Source of the DNA: Oscillospiraceae bacterium
Lineage (GTDB): Bacteria; Bacillota; Clostridia; Oscillospirales; Oscillospiraceae
Assembly (NCBI GenBank): GCA_017456645.1
Contig: JAFTIZ010000004.1
Coordinates: forward strand, 62,001-126,000
Direction: 5' to 3'
DNA length: 64,000 nucleotides
Under the pieces are notes generated by a model. The model ran no database searches. It had not been told where the DNA came from and saw nothing but the letters and a program-made list of their open reading frames with translations. The position numbers were made by a program, and so were the translations under genes. Shown piece after piece: positions 1-8,540 of this stretch. Numbering within the stretch: position 1 is the stretch's first letter; each line of letters starts with the position of its first letter.

Positions 1-2
1 GT

Positions 3-1118
3 CTGTGCGTCCCCGTCCACGCCTCCGTTTCCGGCACCGTAGTTGCCATCGAGCCCCGTCCCCATACCAGCGGTCGGATGGTGAATGCCATTGTCATCGA
101 CAATGACTGTCAGGATACCGAAATCGAATTTTCTCCCATTACCGCTCCTTTGGAAACTCTGGAGCAGGATCAGATTCTCCACGCCATCCGCGAAGCCGGC
201 ATCGTCGGCATGGGCGGCGCAGCTTTCCCCGGCAATGTCAAGGCTCTGTCAGCCATGGGCAATGTAGATACCCTGATCGCCAACGCCTGCGAGTGCGAGC
301 CCTACATCACAGCGGACGATTCTCTTCTGCGCACCACACCGGAGCAGGTGCTGGAGGGCATGACCATCCTGCGCCACGTGTTGAAGCCCAATCGGGTGGT
401 GCTTGCGGTGGAGGACAACAAGGCCGCTGCCATCGAGAAGATCCGCAACATTATTGGCGACTACCCCGGTATCGAGCTGGCCGTTCTGCCTACCCGCTAC
501 CCTCAGGGCGCGGAAAAGCAGCTGATTCAGGCACTCACCGGTCGTGAAGTCCAACCGGGTAAGCTGCCCGTCAGTGTAGGCTGTGCAGTGTTCAACGTGT
601 CTACCTACGCCGCAATTTTCCGTGCTGTCCGTTGGGGTAAGCCCCTGACGGAGCGCATCGTTACCATTTCCGGCGAAGCCATCGCCCAGCCCCAGAACTT
701 CATCGTCCGCATCGGCACTCCCTTCCACGACTTGATTGAGGTGGCCGGCGGTTTGAATGAAAAGACAGAGCGAGTCATCAGCGGCGGCCCCATGATGGGC
801 TTCGCCCAGAGCGATCTGTCCGTGCCGGTCATTAAGGCCACCAACTCCATTCTGTGCCTGTTGCGGGATCGCAATGGCGCTGCCGAGAACCCGGTGTGCC
901 TGCGCTGCGGTAAATGCGTAGGAGTCTGCCCCATGCGGCTGCAGCCTCTGTACATGTACCGTTTCGTCAACGCTGGCCGGCTGGACGAAATGAACCGGCT
1001 GAACCTGATGGATTGCATTGAATGCGGAAGCTGCGCTTTCACCTGCCCCGGTAAGCTGCCTCTGGTGGAGACCTTCCGCAAAGGTAAACAAATGATAAGG
1101 GAGGCCAACGCAAAATGA
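3..1118 (+). CDS. rnfC: Electron transport complex subunit RnfC (5' end outside window)
   Basis: Membrane-associated iron-sulfur/flavin subunit of the Rnf complex, which couples electron transfer between ferredoxin and NAD+ to ion pumping. The frame is open from base 3, before the first ATG at 78, and the residues there (PVHASVSGTVVAIEPRPH) are the RnfC barrel-sandwich region, so the gene begins upstream of the window; 371 residues are visible. A flavodoxin-like/NADH-binding region with GMGGAAFP follows, then an SLBB-type region, then two 4Fe-4S clusters near the C-terminus: CLRCGKCVGVCP (about 898-935) and CIECGSCAFTCP (about 1015-1050). The stop overlaps the rnfD start by 4 bases (ATGA). 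The family is clear; the number of missing N-terminal residues cannot be told from here. Confidence 0.95.
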   Translation: MCVPVHASVSGTVVAIEPRPHTSGRMVNAIVIDNDCQDTEIEFSPITAPLETLEQDQILHAIREAGIVGMGGAAFPGNVKALSAMGNVDTLIANACECEPYITADDSLLRTTPEQVLEGMTILRHVLKPNRVVLAVEDNKAAAIEKIRNIIGDYPGIELAVLPTRYPQGAEKQLIQALTGREVQPGKLPVSVGCAVFNVSTYAAIFRAVRWGKPLTERIVTISGEAIAQPQNFIVRIGTPFHDLIEVAGGLNEKTERVISGGPMMGFAQSDLSVPVIKATNSILCLLRDRNGAAENPVCLRCGKCVGVCPMRLQPLYMYRFVNAGRLDEMNRLNLMDCIECGSCAFTCPGKLPLVETFRKGKQMIREANAK

Positions 1119-2062
1119 AACTGACAGTTGCTTCCTCTCCTCATATTCGAGGAAATTTCCGCACGTACCGCATTATGCTGGATGTGGTCATCGCTCTGCT
1201 GCCTGCGCTCTTCGTTGGCGTTTGGATGCTGGGCCTGCGGGCGTTGATGGTCACGCTGATCTGCGTGGCCGGCGCTGTGGCCTCTGAATATCTGTACAGT
1301 ATCATCACTAAGACCCGCAACACGACCCTTGATTGCTCTGCCATCGTCACCGGTCTGCTGCTGGCTATGACGCTCCCCCATACCGTTCCCTACTGGCAGG
1401 CGGCTGTGGGCAGTGTGTTCGCCATCATCATCGTTAAGGCTCTGTGCGGTGGTCTGGGTCAGAACATTTTCAATCCCGCACTGGCTGCCCGTGCTTTTCT
1501 GATGCTGATCTACCCCGTTGGTCTGACCCGTTACTCCGCTTTGGGCGTAGATGCCGTGTCCGCGGCCACGCCGCTGCACCATATGGTAATGCCTGCGCTG
1601 CCGGAGGAGAGCCTGCTGGATATGTTCCTCGGCCGCTGCCCCGGTTCTATCGGTGAGCTGTCTGCCCTGGCGCTGCTGATCGGCGGCGTGTACCTTGTGA
1701 TCCGCAAGGTCATCTCCATTCGCATTCCCGTAGCGTATCTCGGTTCCGTTGCGGTGCTGACTCTGATTTTCCACAAAGCCGGCTCTCCGCTGGAGTGGAT
1801 GCTTTACAGCCTGCTGTCCGGCGGTGTCATGCTGGGTGCCATCTTCATGGCCACCGACTATGCCACCTCCCCCGCCACCGCATGGGGACAAATTCTTTAC
1901 GGCATCGGCTGCGGTGTGCTGACCGTGGTCTTCCGCTACTACGGCATTTTCCCAGAGGGCGTGACCTATGCCATTCTGCTGATGAACGCCCTTGTGTGGG
2001 TCATCGACCGCTATACCGCTCCCCGCCGCTTTGGCGTGAAGAAAGGAGGCGTAAAGGCATGA
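1115..2062 (+). CDS. rnfD: Electron transport complex subunit RnfD
   Basis: Integral membrane flavoprotein of the Rnf complex, 315 residues, the usual length. It starts with the typical MKLTVASSPHIRGNFRTYRI and has about nine hydrophobic segments. The stretch DAVSAATPLHHM contains the threonine that in RnfD/NqrB proteins carries covalent FMN through a phosphoester bond; the ligand is known from the family, not shown here. The start overlaps the rnfC stop (ATGA), and the stop overlaps the rnfG start in the same way, so the three genes are translationally coupled in the conserved C-D-G order. Confidence 0.96.
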   Translation: MKLTVASSPHIRGNFRTYRIMLDVVIALLPALFVGVWMLGLRALMVTLICVAGAVASEYLYSIITKTRNTTLDCSAIVTGLLLAMTLPHTVPYWQAAVGSVFAIIIVKALCGGLGQNIFNPALAARAFLMLIYPVGLTRYSALGVDAVSAATPLHHMVMPALPEESLLDMFLGRCPGSIGELSALALLIGGVYLVIRKVISIRIPVAYLGSVAVLTLIFHKAGSPLEWMLYSLLSGGVMLGAIFMATDYATSPATAWGQILYGIGCGVLTVVFRYYGIFPEGVTYAILLMNALVWVIDRYTAPRRFGVKKGGVKA

Positions 2063-2595
2063 AAAAGGCAATTATCATCCCTGCTTTGACCATTATTTGC
2101 GCCGCTCTGGTTCTGTTTGGCCTGACCTTCGGTTTGAAGAACATTGCCGCTGCCAACGCGCAGGCGGAGCATCTGAAGATCATGCAGACCCTGCTACCCG
2201 GCAGCGAAGAATTTACCGTAGAGGAATACACCGGTGAGGATGCCAACATCCGCTCCATCCATAAAGCAGCGAACGGCTATGTGATTGAAACCGTCACCGC
2301 CGGTTACGCCGGAGATATCACCATGCTGATCGGTGTCAGCACCGAAGGTAAAGTCACCGGGCTGGTGGTGCGTGAACTGAACGAAACCCCCGGTCTGGGC
2401 ATGAACGCCCTGAATGACCATGTGTTCCTGTCCCAGTTCCTCAACACCTCCGGCGAAGCCGAGGTCGGAACCAATGTGGATGCCATCAGCGGTGCCACCG
2501 TCACCTCTAAAGCCATTGCCCGCTGCGTTAACTCCGCTGTGGCCTACGTCACCGGTGCCGATATCGACTCCGGTGCCACATCCTGGGGAGGTTAA
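2059..2595 (+). CDS. rnfG: Electron transport complex subunit RnfG
   Basis: FMN-binding subunit of Rnf, 178 residues. One N-terminal membrane anchor (about residues 5-27) is followed by an extracytoplasmic FMN-binding domain ending in SGATVTSKAI; the second Thr of SGATVTS is the site of covalent FMN attachment in RnfG/NqrC proteins. I start at 2059 because AGGAGG sits ten bases upstream inside the rnfD end and the ATG overlaps the rnfD stop. The open frame continues upstream to 1795 but that part overlaps rnfD. In standard clostridial clusters rnfE would follow; here a different small membrane gene follows. Confidence 0.95.
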   Translation: MKKAIIIPALTIICAALVLFGLTFGLKNIAAANAQAEHLKIMQTLLPGSEEFTVEEYTGEDANIRSIHKAANGYVIETVTAGYAGDITMLIGVSTEGKVTGLVVRELNETPGLGMNALNDHVFLSQFLNTSGEAEVGTNVDAISGATVTSKAIARCVNSAVAYVTGADIDSGATSWGG

Positions 2596-2598
2596 GCT

Positions 2599-3036
2599 AT
2601 GAAGAATAAAACTTACGTCCTCAATACCGCTCTGGCGGTGGTGGTCACCATTGCGCTGGCCATCTGCGTATGCATCCGTGTCTTCGCTCCCGCGGCAATC
2701 ATCCCCGAGCTGAATATTCCCAATATCGCTCTGCTGAGCCTGATTGCGGTGCTGGCTGACCATTATTTGGCTCCCGGCGCCAAGCGGTGCTACCTCTGCG
2801 CCGCGGTGTTCTCGGCTCTGACCTTCGGTCTGCTACCCTATGTGGCCGGCTTTGCCGCAGGCTTCACGGTGCTGAAGCTGGCGTTGGTTGGTGCTGCCGT
2901 ATTCACCTTGATTACCTTCCTGTTCTCTTCCGTTCAGGAACGACTGTCCTCCGGCCCTGCCGCCAAGGTCGCTCCCCTGCTGAGCGCCTTCGGCCTGTAT
3001 CTGGCCTTCCAGATTTTCACTGGCATGATCCTCTGA
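2599..3036 (+). CDS. Unknown four-helix membrane protein at the rnfE position
   Basis: I do not recognise the family. The 145-residue protein has about four hydrophobic helices (residues 8-30, 40-57, 66-87, 91-112) and a last hydrophobic stretch at 125-143, with few charged residues. It starts three bases after the rnfG stop with GGGGAGG upstream, so it is almost surely co-transcribed with rnfCDG. It is too short for RnfE or RnfA (about 190-230 residues, six helices) and I do not see their conserved motifs. It could be an assembly factor or accessory subunit of Rnf, or a degenerate relative of RnfE; both are inference. A hairpin and a mini-IS lie just downstream. Confidence 0.8.
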   Translation: MKNKTYVLNTALAVVVTIALAICVCIRVFAPAAIIPELNIPNIALLSLIAVLADHYLAPGAKRCYLCAAVFSALTFGLLPYVAGFAAGFTVLKLALVGAAVFTLITFLFSSVQERLSSGPAAKVAPLLSAFGLYLAFQIFTGMIL

Positions 3037-3126
3037 GATAGAAAAACTCCCCGGAGATAATGAACTGCCCAAGATTTTGCGGACAGTGCAAAAAACTCCG
3101 TGTGTAGGCAATATTTAGATTTAAGC

Positions 3127-3156
3127 GGAGTGGCGCAGCGTCAGCGGCGCCACTCC
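3127..3156. terminator. Strong hairpin, possible rnf transcript end
   Basis: A perfect 10-bp stem, GGAGTGGCGC (3127-3136) with GCGCCACTCC (3147-3156), lies 90 bases past the rnf-linked membrane gene, inside the mini-IS. A weak T-containing stretch (AGTTTAATTCT) follows. It could stop rnf transcription or belong to the element. Confidence 0.45.
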
Positions 3157-3184
3157 AGTTTAATTCTGGATTCTTCACTTGTTG

Positions 3185-3397
3185 TTAGCGGACGGCTGCG
3201 AGGTCATCCTTTTTCTTCGGAAGAATTCCTTGCCGCAGATTCTCTTGTCGTTTGTTGTAGGGTCTTACCCAGTCTTTTATCTGTGATTTCTGTAATCCCA
3301 GTTCGTCTGCTATTTCTCGCCTTGTTAATCCTGCTGCCCTTAACGATAGAATTACACTTTTGACTTCTTTTACATGTGTATAACTGCGTTTACTCAT
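3185..3397 (-). pseudogene. Truncated IS3-family transposase OrfA (HTH part only)
   Basis: The 70-residue product has the helix-turn-helix of IS3 OrfA proteins (AAGLTRREIADELGLQKSQIK) and the lead-in to ILPKKK that in full-length relatives, as I recall them, continues into a coiled coil and then OrfB. Here the frame leaves homology after KKK and ends in DDLAAVR, so an internal deletion has removed the rest of OrfA and all of OrfB. It may still bind the element ends. Its start codon lies directly behind a long hairpin. Confidence 0.7.
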
Positions 3398-3404
3398 AAC
3401 AATA

Positions 3405-3435
3405 CCCCCTGATGTAATTATCCTACATCAGGGGG
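3405..3435. other. 12-bp perfect hairpin over the mini-IS translation start
   Basis: CCCCCTGATGTA (3405-3416) pairs perfectly with TACATCAGGGGG (3424-3435), loop of 7. Read on the minus strand, its second arm (CAGGGGG) is the only purine-rich ribosome site before the ATG at 3397. Transcripts reading in from outside would fold it and block translation, as known for hairpins near the transposase start of IS10 and IS200; that role is inference. Confidence 0.6.
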
Positions 3436-3504
3436 CGTTTTGTCTATTGTCCAGTTTTACTGGTTCGGTTCACAACGCAGAGGAGTGTTTATTTCATAGC
3501 AAGA

Positions 3505-5556
3505 TCAAGCAAAGGTAACCGTAGACTTGATGGTGGCCATGGGATAGGTGCCGAGAATATCCGTAGTCGCACAGATGTTGATCTCCACCGTCTCTCCTGC
3601 AGCCAGCTCAATGCTGATAGAGCTTGCGCCTTCCTCCAGAGTAATCATCTGAGGAATGCCATTAGTAACCTTAGTGATGGCAATACCGGCATAAGTACCC
3701 TTGGTGGTGCTGTTGACAGTAATGGTCAAAGTTCCGGCAGACGCAGCGGTGAAGGTATAGTACACGCCGTCAGAGTCACCGGACTTCTGCTTGGTGGTCA
3801 GAGCGCCGGCTTCCATTTTATGGGGATTTTCCTTGTGTCCCTCGGGATAAGTCAGGCTGACAGCAAAGCTGGCATCCTTGGTGCCCTTATTGCCGATCTG
3901 AATAGAGACGGGAACGTTGGTATACTGGGAGTACAGATTTGGAACGGTAACCACGCCGTTCTTTGCCTCGTACTTCTTACCATTGTAAATCACATAGGCA
4001 TCCTTGCTATTGATGGTCAGAGTCGTATCGTTGACCCGAAGGAGCTCATAGTAAACGATATGATTGGCCTTGACATCGGCATTAAAGTTCAGGGTGCTGC
4101 CGATCACAATGGGAGCATCCTTGTTATCCTCTACAGGGCCGGTGGGAGTGGTATCGCCGTTGTTATCGCCGTTGTTATCACCGTTGTTATCACCGTTGTT
4201 ATCACCGTTATTGTTACCGTTGTTGTCTCCATTGTTGTCGCCGCTACCGCCACCGTTGATATCACCTTCGCCATGGCACAGCAGGAACATCCAGCTTATC
4301 TCAGGGTTTAGATTATCAACACCATTGAACAGATAGTTAATGGTGTTCTGGCGGCACCAGCCGTTGCTATCGATGCCCATGGGCAGGATATAATACAGAT
4401 CCTCGTTCAGGGGGTACACACCGCTGGACTTATCCCGGGCGGTAACATACTGACGCATTACATCTGTGTAATCTTCCTTGAAGAAATCATCCTTACCATT
4501 GTCGTACATATAGCGGAATGCAGTAACGCCGGTATCAACCAGATTGCCTTCGTCATCGTAGATGATCTCGCCCACCATAGACATCATGGAAATGCCGTAC
4601 ACAGCCTTTTCCAGCTGTACGTAAACCATAGGGCCGTTGGCGCTGCCCAGATGATAGCAGCGATCCTGCTCGTTAAAGACCAGCTTATATGTATCAGTAG
4701 AAGCAGTCACATCAAAAGTCTTCAGCACAGTGCCTGTAGGCAGAGTGAAGTCTGTAATCTCGATCTTGGGCTGATAATTCTTCCAAGGCTCGGTGGTGAT
4801 GCTCCATGCAGGATCACCGGTACGAGCTACATTCAGGATGATATTAGCGGTGCCATCCACGGCATCAACGCCGATGACAAACACGCTGGTGCCGGTGTTG
4901 CCGGTACTGATCATCTCGGGATAGACCGTCAGAGTCAGGACACCATTTTCCACCTCGCCTACGTTTTGAGCCTGAACGAAGTGAGGCCCGCCGTAGTAAC
5001 CGATTTCGGCAGAACCGCCGGTGGCAGAAATCTGATAAGTACCGCCCTCAGTGGGGGTGAACAGGAAATAGTTACGCTCCTCGGTGTCCAGATCAACGTA
5101 AACGCTGCCAACACCAACGTTCAGAGCCTCAAAGCCCATATGCTCACCGGTCACAACAGAATTTGCATACAACGTAGTGGTCTCATCATCAGCCTCATAC
5201 GCCATGGTGATAGTCAGCTCGGTGGTATCGGCAGACAGCTTGGCCGCAGCGGTGTCATAATGGCACTGCTTGCCACCGGTGGATACGATCTGGATGGTGT
5301 AGTCGCCCTTGGGCAGGGTCTTTTCCACCACGCCCTGGGCATTGACAGCGCCCATTACGACCTGTGCGCCGTTCTGCATGAACTTAACAACAACCTTCTC
5401 AGTGTAAGGCGCACCGGTTCCATCCACCACAGTCACCTTATAGACAGCATCATTGGAAGGACTCGCGGTATTGTTCTGGCAAGCGCACAGAAGCACCACG
5501 GAGCACAGCATCAGAAGACACAGTGCCAGAGCGGAGATACGCTTAAAATTCTTCAT
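3505..5556 (-). CDS. Large secreted lipoprotein with Cna-B-like domain and GDNN tandem repeat
   Basis: A 683-residue predicted surface lipoprotein. The start at 5556 has AGGAGG five bases upstream; the frame is open ten codons further, without a ribosome site. The signal peptide ends in VVLLCACQNN, a usable if not perfect lipobox with Cys at the processing site. After it comes a beta-sandwich region resembling Cna-B or carboxypeptidase regulatory domains (YKVTVVDGTGAPYTEKVVV), then beta-rich sequence, then a flexible linker of about ten G-D-N-N units near residues 435-475, then two C-terminal beta-sandwich-like regions. There is no sortase motif. The catalytic function, if any, is unknown; no enzyme motif was seen. 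It is likely a cell-surface binding or matrix protein. Confidence 0.85.
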   Translation of the reverse strand: MKNFKRISALALCLLMLCSVVLLCACQNNTASPSNDAVYKVTVVDGTGAPYTEKVVVKFMQNGAQVVMGAVNAQGVVEKTLPKGDYTIQIVSTGGKQCHYDTAAAKLSADTTELTITMAYEADDETTTLYANSVVTGEHMGFEALNVGVGSVYVDLDTEERNYFLFTPTEGGTYQISATGGSAEIGYYGGPHFVQAQNVGEVENGVLTLTVYPEMISTGNTGTSVFVIGVDAVDGTANIILNVARTGDPAWSITTEPWKNYQPKIEITDFTLPTGTVLKTFDVTASTDTYKLVFNEQDRCYHLGSANGPMVYVQLEKAVYGISMMSMVGEIIYDDEGNLVDTGVTAFRYMYDNGKDDFFKEDYTDVMRQYVTARDKSSGVYPLNEDLYYILPMGIDSNGWCRQNTINYLFNGVDNLNPEISWMFLLCHGEGDINGGGSGDNNGDNNGNNNGDNNGDNNGDNNGDNNGDTTPTGPVEDNKDAPIVIGSTLNFNADVKANHIVYYELLRVNDTTLTINSKDAYVIYNGKKYEAKNGVVTVPNLYSQYTNVPVSIQIGNKGTKDASFAVSLTYPEGHKENPHKMEAGALTTKQKSGDSDGVYYTFTAASAGTLTITVNSTTKGTYAGIAITKVTNGIPQMITLEEGASSISIELAAGETVEINICATTDILGTYPMATIKSTVTFA
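4153..4241. repeat. 12-bp tandem repeat (minisatellite) coding for GDNN linker
   Basis: Units like CGTTGTTATCAC repeat about seven to eight times in plus-strand reading, with a few point changes. The unit length is a multiple of three, so slippage would change linker length without breaking the lipoprotein frame. Confidence 0.85.
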
Positions 5557-5589
5557 ATATATCCTCCTATTTTTGACCCATGACAAAGA

Positions 5590-7419
5590 TCAGACGATCT
5601 CCTTCAAAGGCTTAATATACTGCTCGCGGCGGCGATCCTTTTCATCTGCATAGGCAGCATCGTTGCCGGCATGAATCTCACGCAGATAATCATAATGATT
5701 CTGCAGAATGGATTCATTGTCACGTGCCAGCATCATAACCGCAATGGAGGAGCACTGGTCAGAAGCGCGCTCCAGATAAGTTAGAGCCTCCATAAACACC
5801 AGACCCGTATCCACGGAGCAGGCACCGCTCTTAAGGCGCTTGGTGTGGCGGTCACGCAGGATCATAACCATATCGTCAATGACTTCCTCCAGAGGCTCAA
5901 TGGCCTTGGCGGTGTCGTTGTTATTGGTTTCAAAGGCGATAATGGTGATGTCCAGAATCTCGTTAACAGCGGAGCAGATGATATCCAGCTCCTTCTGAGC
6001 CATCTCGGAGAAGGTGGTATTCTCCTTATGCAGCCGCTGACCCAGCTCCACCAGATTGGTGGCATAGTCACCAATGCGCTCAAAATTAGGAACACACTGC
6101 ATGAGCATATCCACCTGACGATCTTCGGACTCGGTCTCCACAACCTTACTCAAACCGATCAGGAAGCGGTCGGACAGATCCGCAAACTGATCCAGACAAT
6201 CCTCGTCGGCATCAATATCCGCATTCATGGACTCGTCATAGTTGACCAGCTGCTTGCAGCCCTTGGCGAAATTCTCCTTAGCGATCTTGGCCATGGCAGA
6301 AACGGACTTACTGGCCTCAGCAACCGCCACCGTGGGAGAAATATAAAGTTTTTCATCCAGGCCGTACAGCTCGGGATGGCGCTGGGGCTTTTCCTTATCG
6401 TCCTTGACGATCAGAGTAGAGATCTTCACCAGCCACCCGGCGAAGGGAATCAGAACGATAGCAGTGATCAGGTTGAATACCGTCTGGAAGTTAGCGATTC
6501 CGCCGCTATCGACGGATGCGCTCCAGAATTCAGCACCGAAAACTGCATTTTGTTCCATGATCGTCATAACGATCATAAATATAATTGTACCAATGGTGTT
6601 AAAAGCAATATGCACAACACCGGTGCGCTTTGCATCCTTGGAAGTGCCGATAGAACACACCATAGCAGTGGTAACGCAGGTACCCAGATTGATGCCCATG
6701 ATTACGGGATACGCCATAGAGAATGTGATCACCACGGCATCGGGATCGGTCAAGGCAGCTGCAGCCGTAGCGGCTGCCACTGTCTGCAACATACCAACCG
6801 TTGCGGAAGAGCTCTGAACGATTACCGTCAGAACCAGGCCAAACAGAATGCCAAACAGCGGATTCTGCAGGAACACCAGGAAAGATTCGAACACGCTGGT
6901 GCCGATCAAGGGCTTAACGCCGTTGGTCATAAGATCCAGACCAATAAACAGTACACCGAAACCGATGCAGATATCGCCGATGGGTTTTGCAGACTTCTTC
7001 TTCACGAACATCAGAAGAATAATACCGGCCAGCAGAGCCACGGGAGCCAGCGTATCCGTATCAAACAGCCAAAGCAGCCAGTTATCACCGGCATCAATGG
7101 AGCCCAGACGGATGATCTGAGCCGTTACTGTAGTGCCGATATTGGCACCCATCACAATGGACGCCGCCTGCTTCAGGTTCAGCACGCCGGCACCGATCAG
7201 CGCAACGGTCAGAACGATGGTTGCCGTTGAACTTTGGATGACCGCGGTGACCAGAGTACCGGTCAACACACCCATGAACACATTGCTCGTTACCTTCTCA
7301 AGAACGCGCTTCAAAGCTGCGCCGGAGCTGTTCTTCAGACCGTCGCCCATGACCTCAATACCGTACAGGAACATGGCCAGACCGCCCAACAGCTGAATGA
7401 TTGCAGTAGCTATCGTCAT
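5590..7419 (-). CDS. Na/Pi cotransporter family protein with C-terminal PhoU domain
   Basis: A 609-residue inner-membrane protein of the NptA/YjbB family. The N-terminal half has two inverted Na/Pi-cotransporter repeats with the signature pairs QSSTATIVLTV and QSSSATVGMLQ and GANIGTT. The cytoplasmic C-terminal part (about 370-580) is helical and PhoU-like. Members move phosphate, often outward in bacteria, or other anions; the PhoU part suggests control by phosphate status. It stands alone, 33 bases downstream of the lipoprotein start in the opposite order (both minus), with the lipoprotein transcribed first. A TATAAT lies upstream at about 7459-7464. Confidence 0.92.
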   Translation of the reverse strand: MTIATAIIQLLGGLAMFLYGIEVMGDGLKNSSGAALKRVLEKVTSNVFMGVLTGTLVTAVIQSSTATIVLTVALIGAGVLNLKQAASIVMGANIGTTVTAQIIRLGSIDAGDNWLLWLFDTDTLAPVALLAGIILLMFVKKKSAKPIGDICIGFGVLFIGLDLMTNGVKPLIGTSVFESFLVFLQNPLFGILFGLVLTVIVQSSSATVGMLQTVAAATAAAALTDPDAVVITFSMAYPVIMGINLGTCVTTAMVCSIGTSKDAKRTGVVHIAFNTIGTIIFMIVMTIMEQNAVFGAEFWSASVDSGGIANFQTVFNLITAIVLIPFAGWLVKISTLIVKDDKEKPQRHPELYGLDEKLYISPTVAVAEASKSVSAMAKIAKENFAKGCKQLVNYDESMNADIDADEDCLDQFADLSDRFLIGLSKVVETESEDRQVDMLMQCVPNFERIGDYATNLVELGQRLHKENTTFSEMAQKELDIICSAVNEILDITIIAFETNNNDTAKAIEPLEEVIDDMVMILRDRHTKRLKSGACSVDTGLVFMEALTYLERASDQCSSIAVMMLARDNESILQNHYDYLREIHAGNDAAYADEKDRRREQYIKPLKEIV

Positions 7420-7551
7420 AAAGAAACTCCTATTTCTTTTTTACGCCCACATTGAGCTATCATAATTATACGGGAAAAACGTCAAATTGTATATACACAA
7501 AACGGAAAAATTTCTATACTGTGTATAATTACTTTTTCGTCGCATTACCGA

Positions 7552-7992
7552 TTACTTGGTTCCCGTAGAGCCAAACCCCCCTGCTCCCCTGTCAGAATCG
7601 GACAACTCCGCTGCTTCCACATAGAGCGGCGTCAGAACCGGCGTGATGATCATTTGGGCAATGCGCTCGCCATTTTCAATGGTTTGCGCCTGAGATCCAT
7701 GATTGTGCAGCACCACAACGATCTGACCGCGGTAATCGCTGTCCACCACGCCAACCTTGTTGGCAGGTGCCAGACCGCGCTTACAGGCCAGACCCGAACG
7801 GGCGTAGATCAGACCGGCACAGCCCACAGGAACCTCCATAGCGATGCCCGTTGGAATAAACGCGCTCTGCCCGGAGCCAATGGTCACCGGCTCGTCCAGA
7901 CAGGCGTACAGATCGGCACCGGCAGCCTCTACGCTGCCGTAAGTAGGCAGCTTTGCGCCGGGATGCAGCTTCTTAACTCGAATGGAATTCAT
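7552..7992 (-). CDS. dut: dUTP diphosphatase (dUTPase)
   Basis: Hydrolyses dUTP to dUMP and pyrophosphate, keeping uracil out of DNA and feeding dTMP synthesis. 146 residues, the normal trimeric dUTPase length. All five motifs are visible: AGADLYA, ARSGLA, GVVDSDYRGQI, GERIAQMII and the C-terminal GAGGFGSTG. I start at the ATG at 7992 (MNSIRVKKL), which overlaps the nrdG stop as ATGA and has AAGGGG upstream; a longer frame exists but lies inside nrdG. Placed with nrdG, it forms a small dNTP-supply operon. Confidence 0.96.
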   Translation of the reverse strand: MNSIRVKKLHPGAKLPTYGSVEAAGADLYACLDEPVTIGSGQSAFIPTGIAMEVPVGCAGLIYARSGLACKRGLAPANKVGVVDSDYRGQIVVVLHNHGSQAQTIENGERIAQMIITPVLTPLYVEAAELSDSDRGAGGFGSTGTK

Positions 7993-8540
7993 CCTTTTAA
8001 CCCCTTTCCATGGCCCTGCCAGTCTTCCCACAGAACCACACTCCCCTGCTCCAGCGACGCTCTCACGTCGATCAGCCGCTGATTTTCCGAACCGCGGAAC
8101 CGCAGGGATAGATTTTTCTTTGCTTCAATAAACGGGCCGTCCACAAGAACGTCCAGATAACGCAAAAATTCTCTGGTGACCGCAGGATCACCCAATCTGC
8201 CGGGCAAAATATCCCGGTCAAACAGATAGCCGGAAAAGGCCCAGATACTTTTATCGGGATACTGTGCCTTGACCTGACGCAAAAGCTCCACGATCGCACC
8301 TTGGTTTTGCGGCTCAAAGGGCTCGCCGCCCAGCAAAGTCAGACCCTTGACATACTCCGGCTTCAGCAGCTGCAGGATCTGTTCCACAGTATCCTGCGTA
8401 AAGGGCTGGCCGTAGTCAAAATCCCATGCCACTTCATTAAAGCAGCCCTTGCACCGGTGGGTACAGCCGGAAACGAACAGACTTACCCGAACGCCGGGTC
8501 CGTTGGCAATGTCACAATTCTTAATGGTAGCGTAATTCAT
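7989..8540 (-). CDS. nrdG: Anaerobic ribonucleoside-triphosphate reductase activating protein
   Basis: Radical-SAM activase that installs the glycyl radical on NrdD, needed for anaerobic dNTP synthesis. 183 residues. The radical-SAM cluster motif is GCTHRCKGCFN (CxxxCxxC) near residue 26-33, after the typical MNYATIKNCDIANGPGVR opening; LLGGEPFEPQN is the GGE motif. It overlaps the PAP2 gene upstream and dut downstream by 4 bases each. The nrdD partner is not in this window. Confidence 0.95.
   Translation of the reverse strand: MNYATIKNCDIANGPGVRVSLFVSGCTHRCKGCFNEVAWDFDYGQPFTQDTVEQILQLLKPEYVKGLTLLGGEPFEPQNQGAIVELLRQVKAQYPDKSIWAFSGYLFDRDILPGRLGDPAVTREFLRYLDVLVDGPFIEAKKNLSLRFRGSENQRLIDVRASLEQGSVVLWEDWQGHGKGLKG

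Larger units (their letters stand above)
3061..3472. mobile_element. Internally deleted IS3-like element (mini-IS), 412 bp
   Basis: The stretch is bounded by imperfect inverted ends: TGAACTGCCC..GGACA from 3061 inward and, on the other strand, TGAACCGAAC..GGACA from 3472 inward. Sixteen of the first thirty bases match, with the outer TGAAC and an inner GGACA block at the same spacing, the style of IS3-family ends. Inside is only a 70-residue remnant of the first transposase frame; no DDE transposase is present, so the copy cannot move itself. I could not see a clear target duplication. Coordinates of the ends are by eye. Confidence 0.7.

Noticed and set aside
605..2071. Long open frame of 488 codons on the minus strand across rnfC and rnfD
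   Set aside because: Antisense to rnfC/rnfD, which have conserved motifs on the plus strand. No ribosome site and residue composition of a shadow frame.
4141..4260. Tandem repeats that could be mistaken for a CRISPR array
   Set aside because: The unit is 12 bp, without spacers, and codes in frame for a GDNN linker of the lipoprotein.
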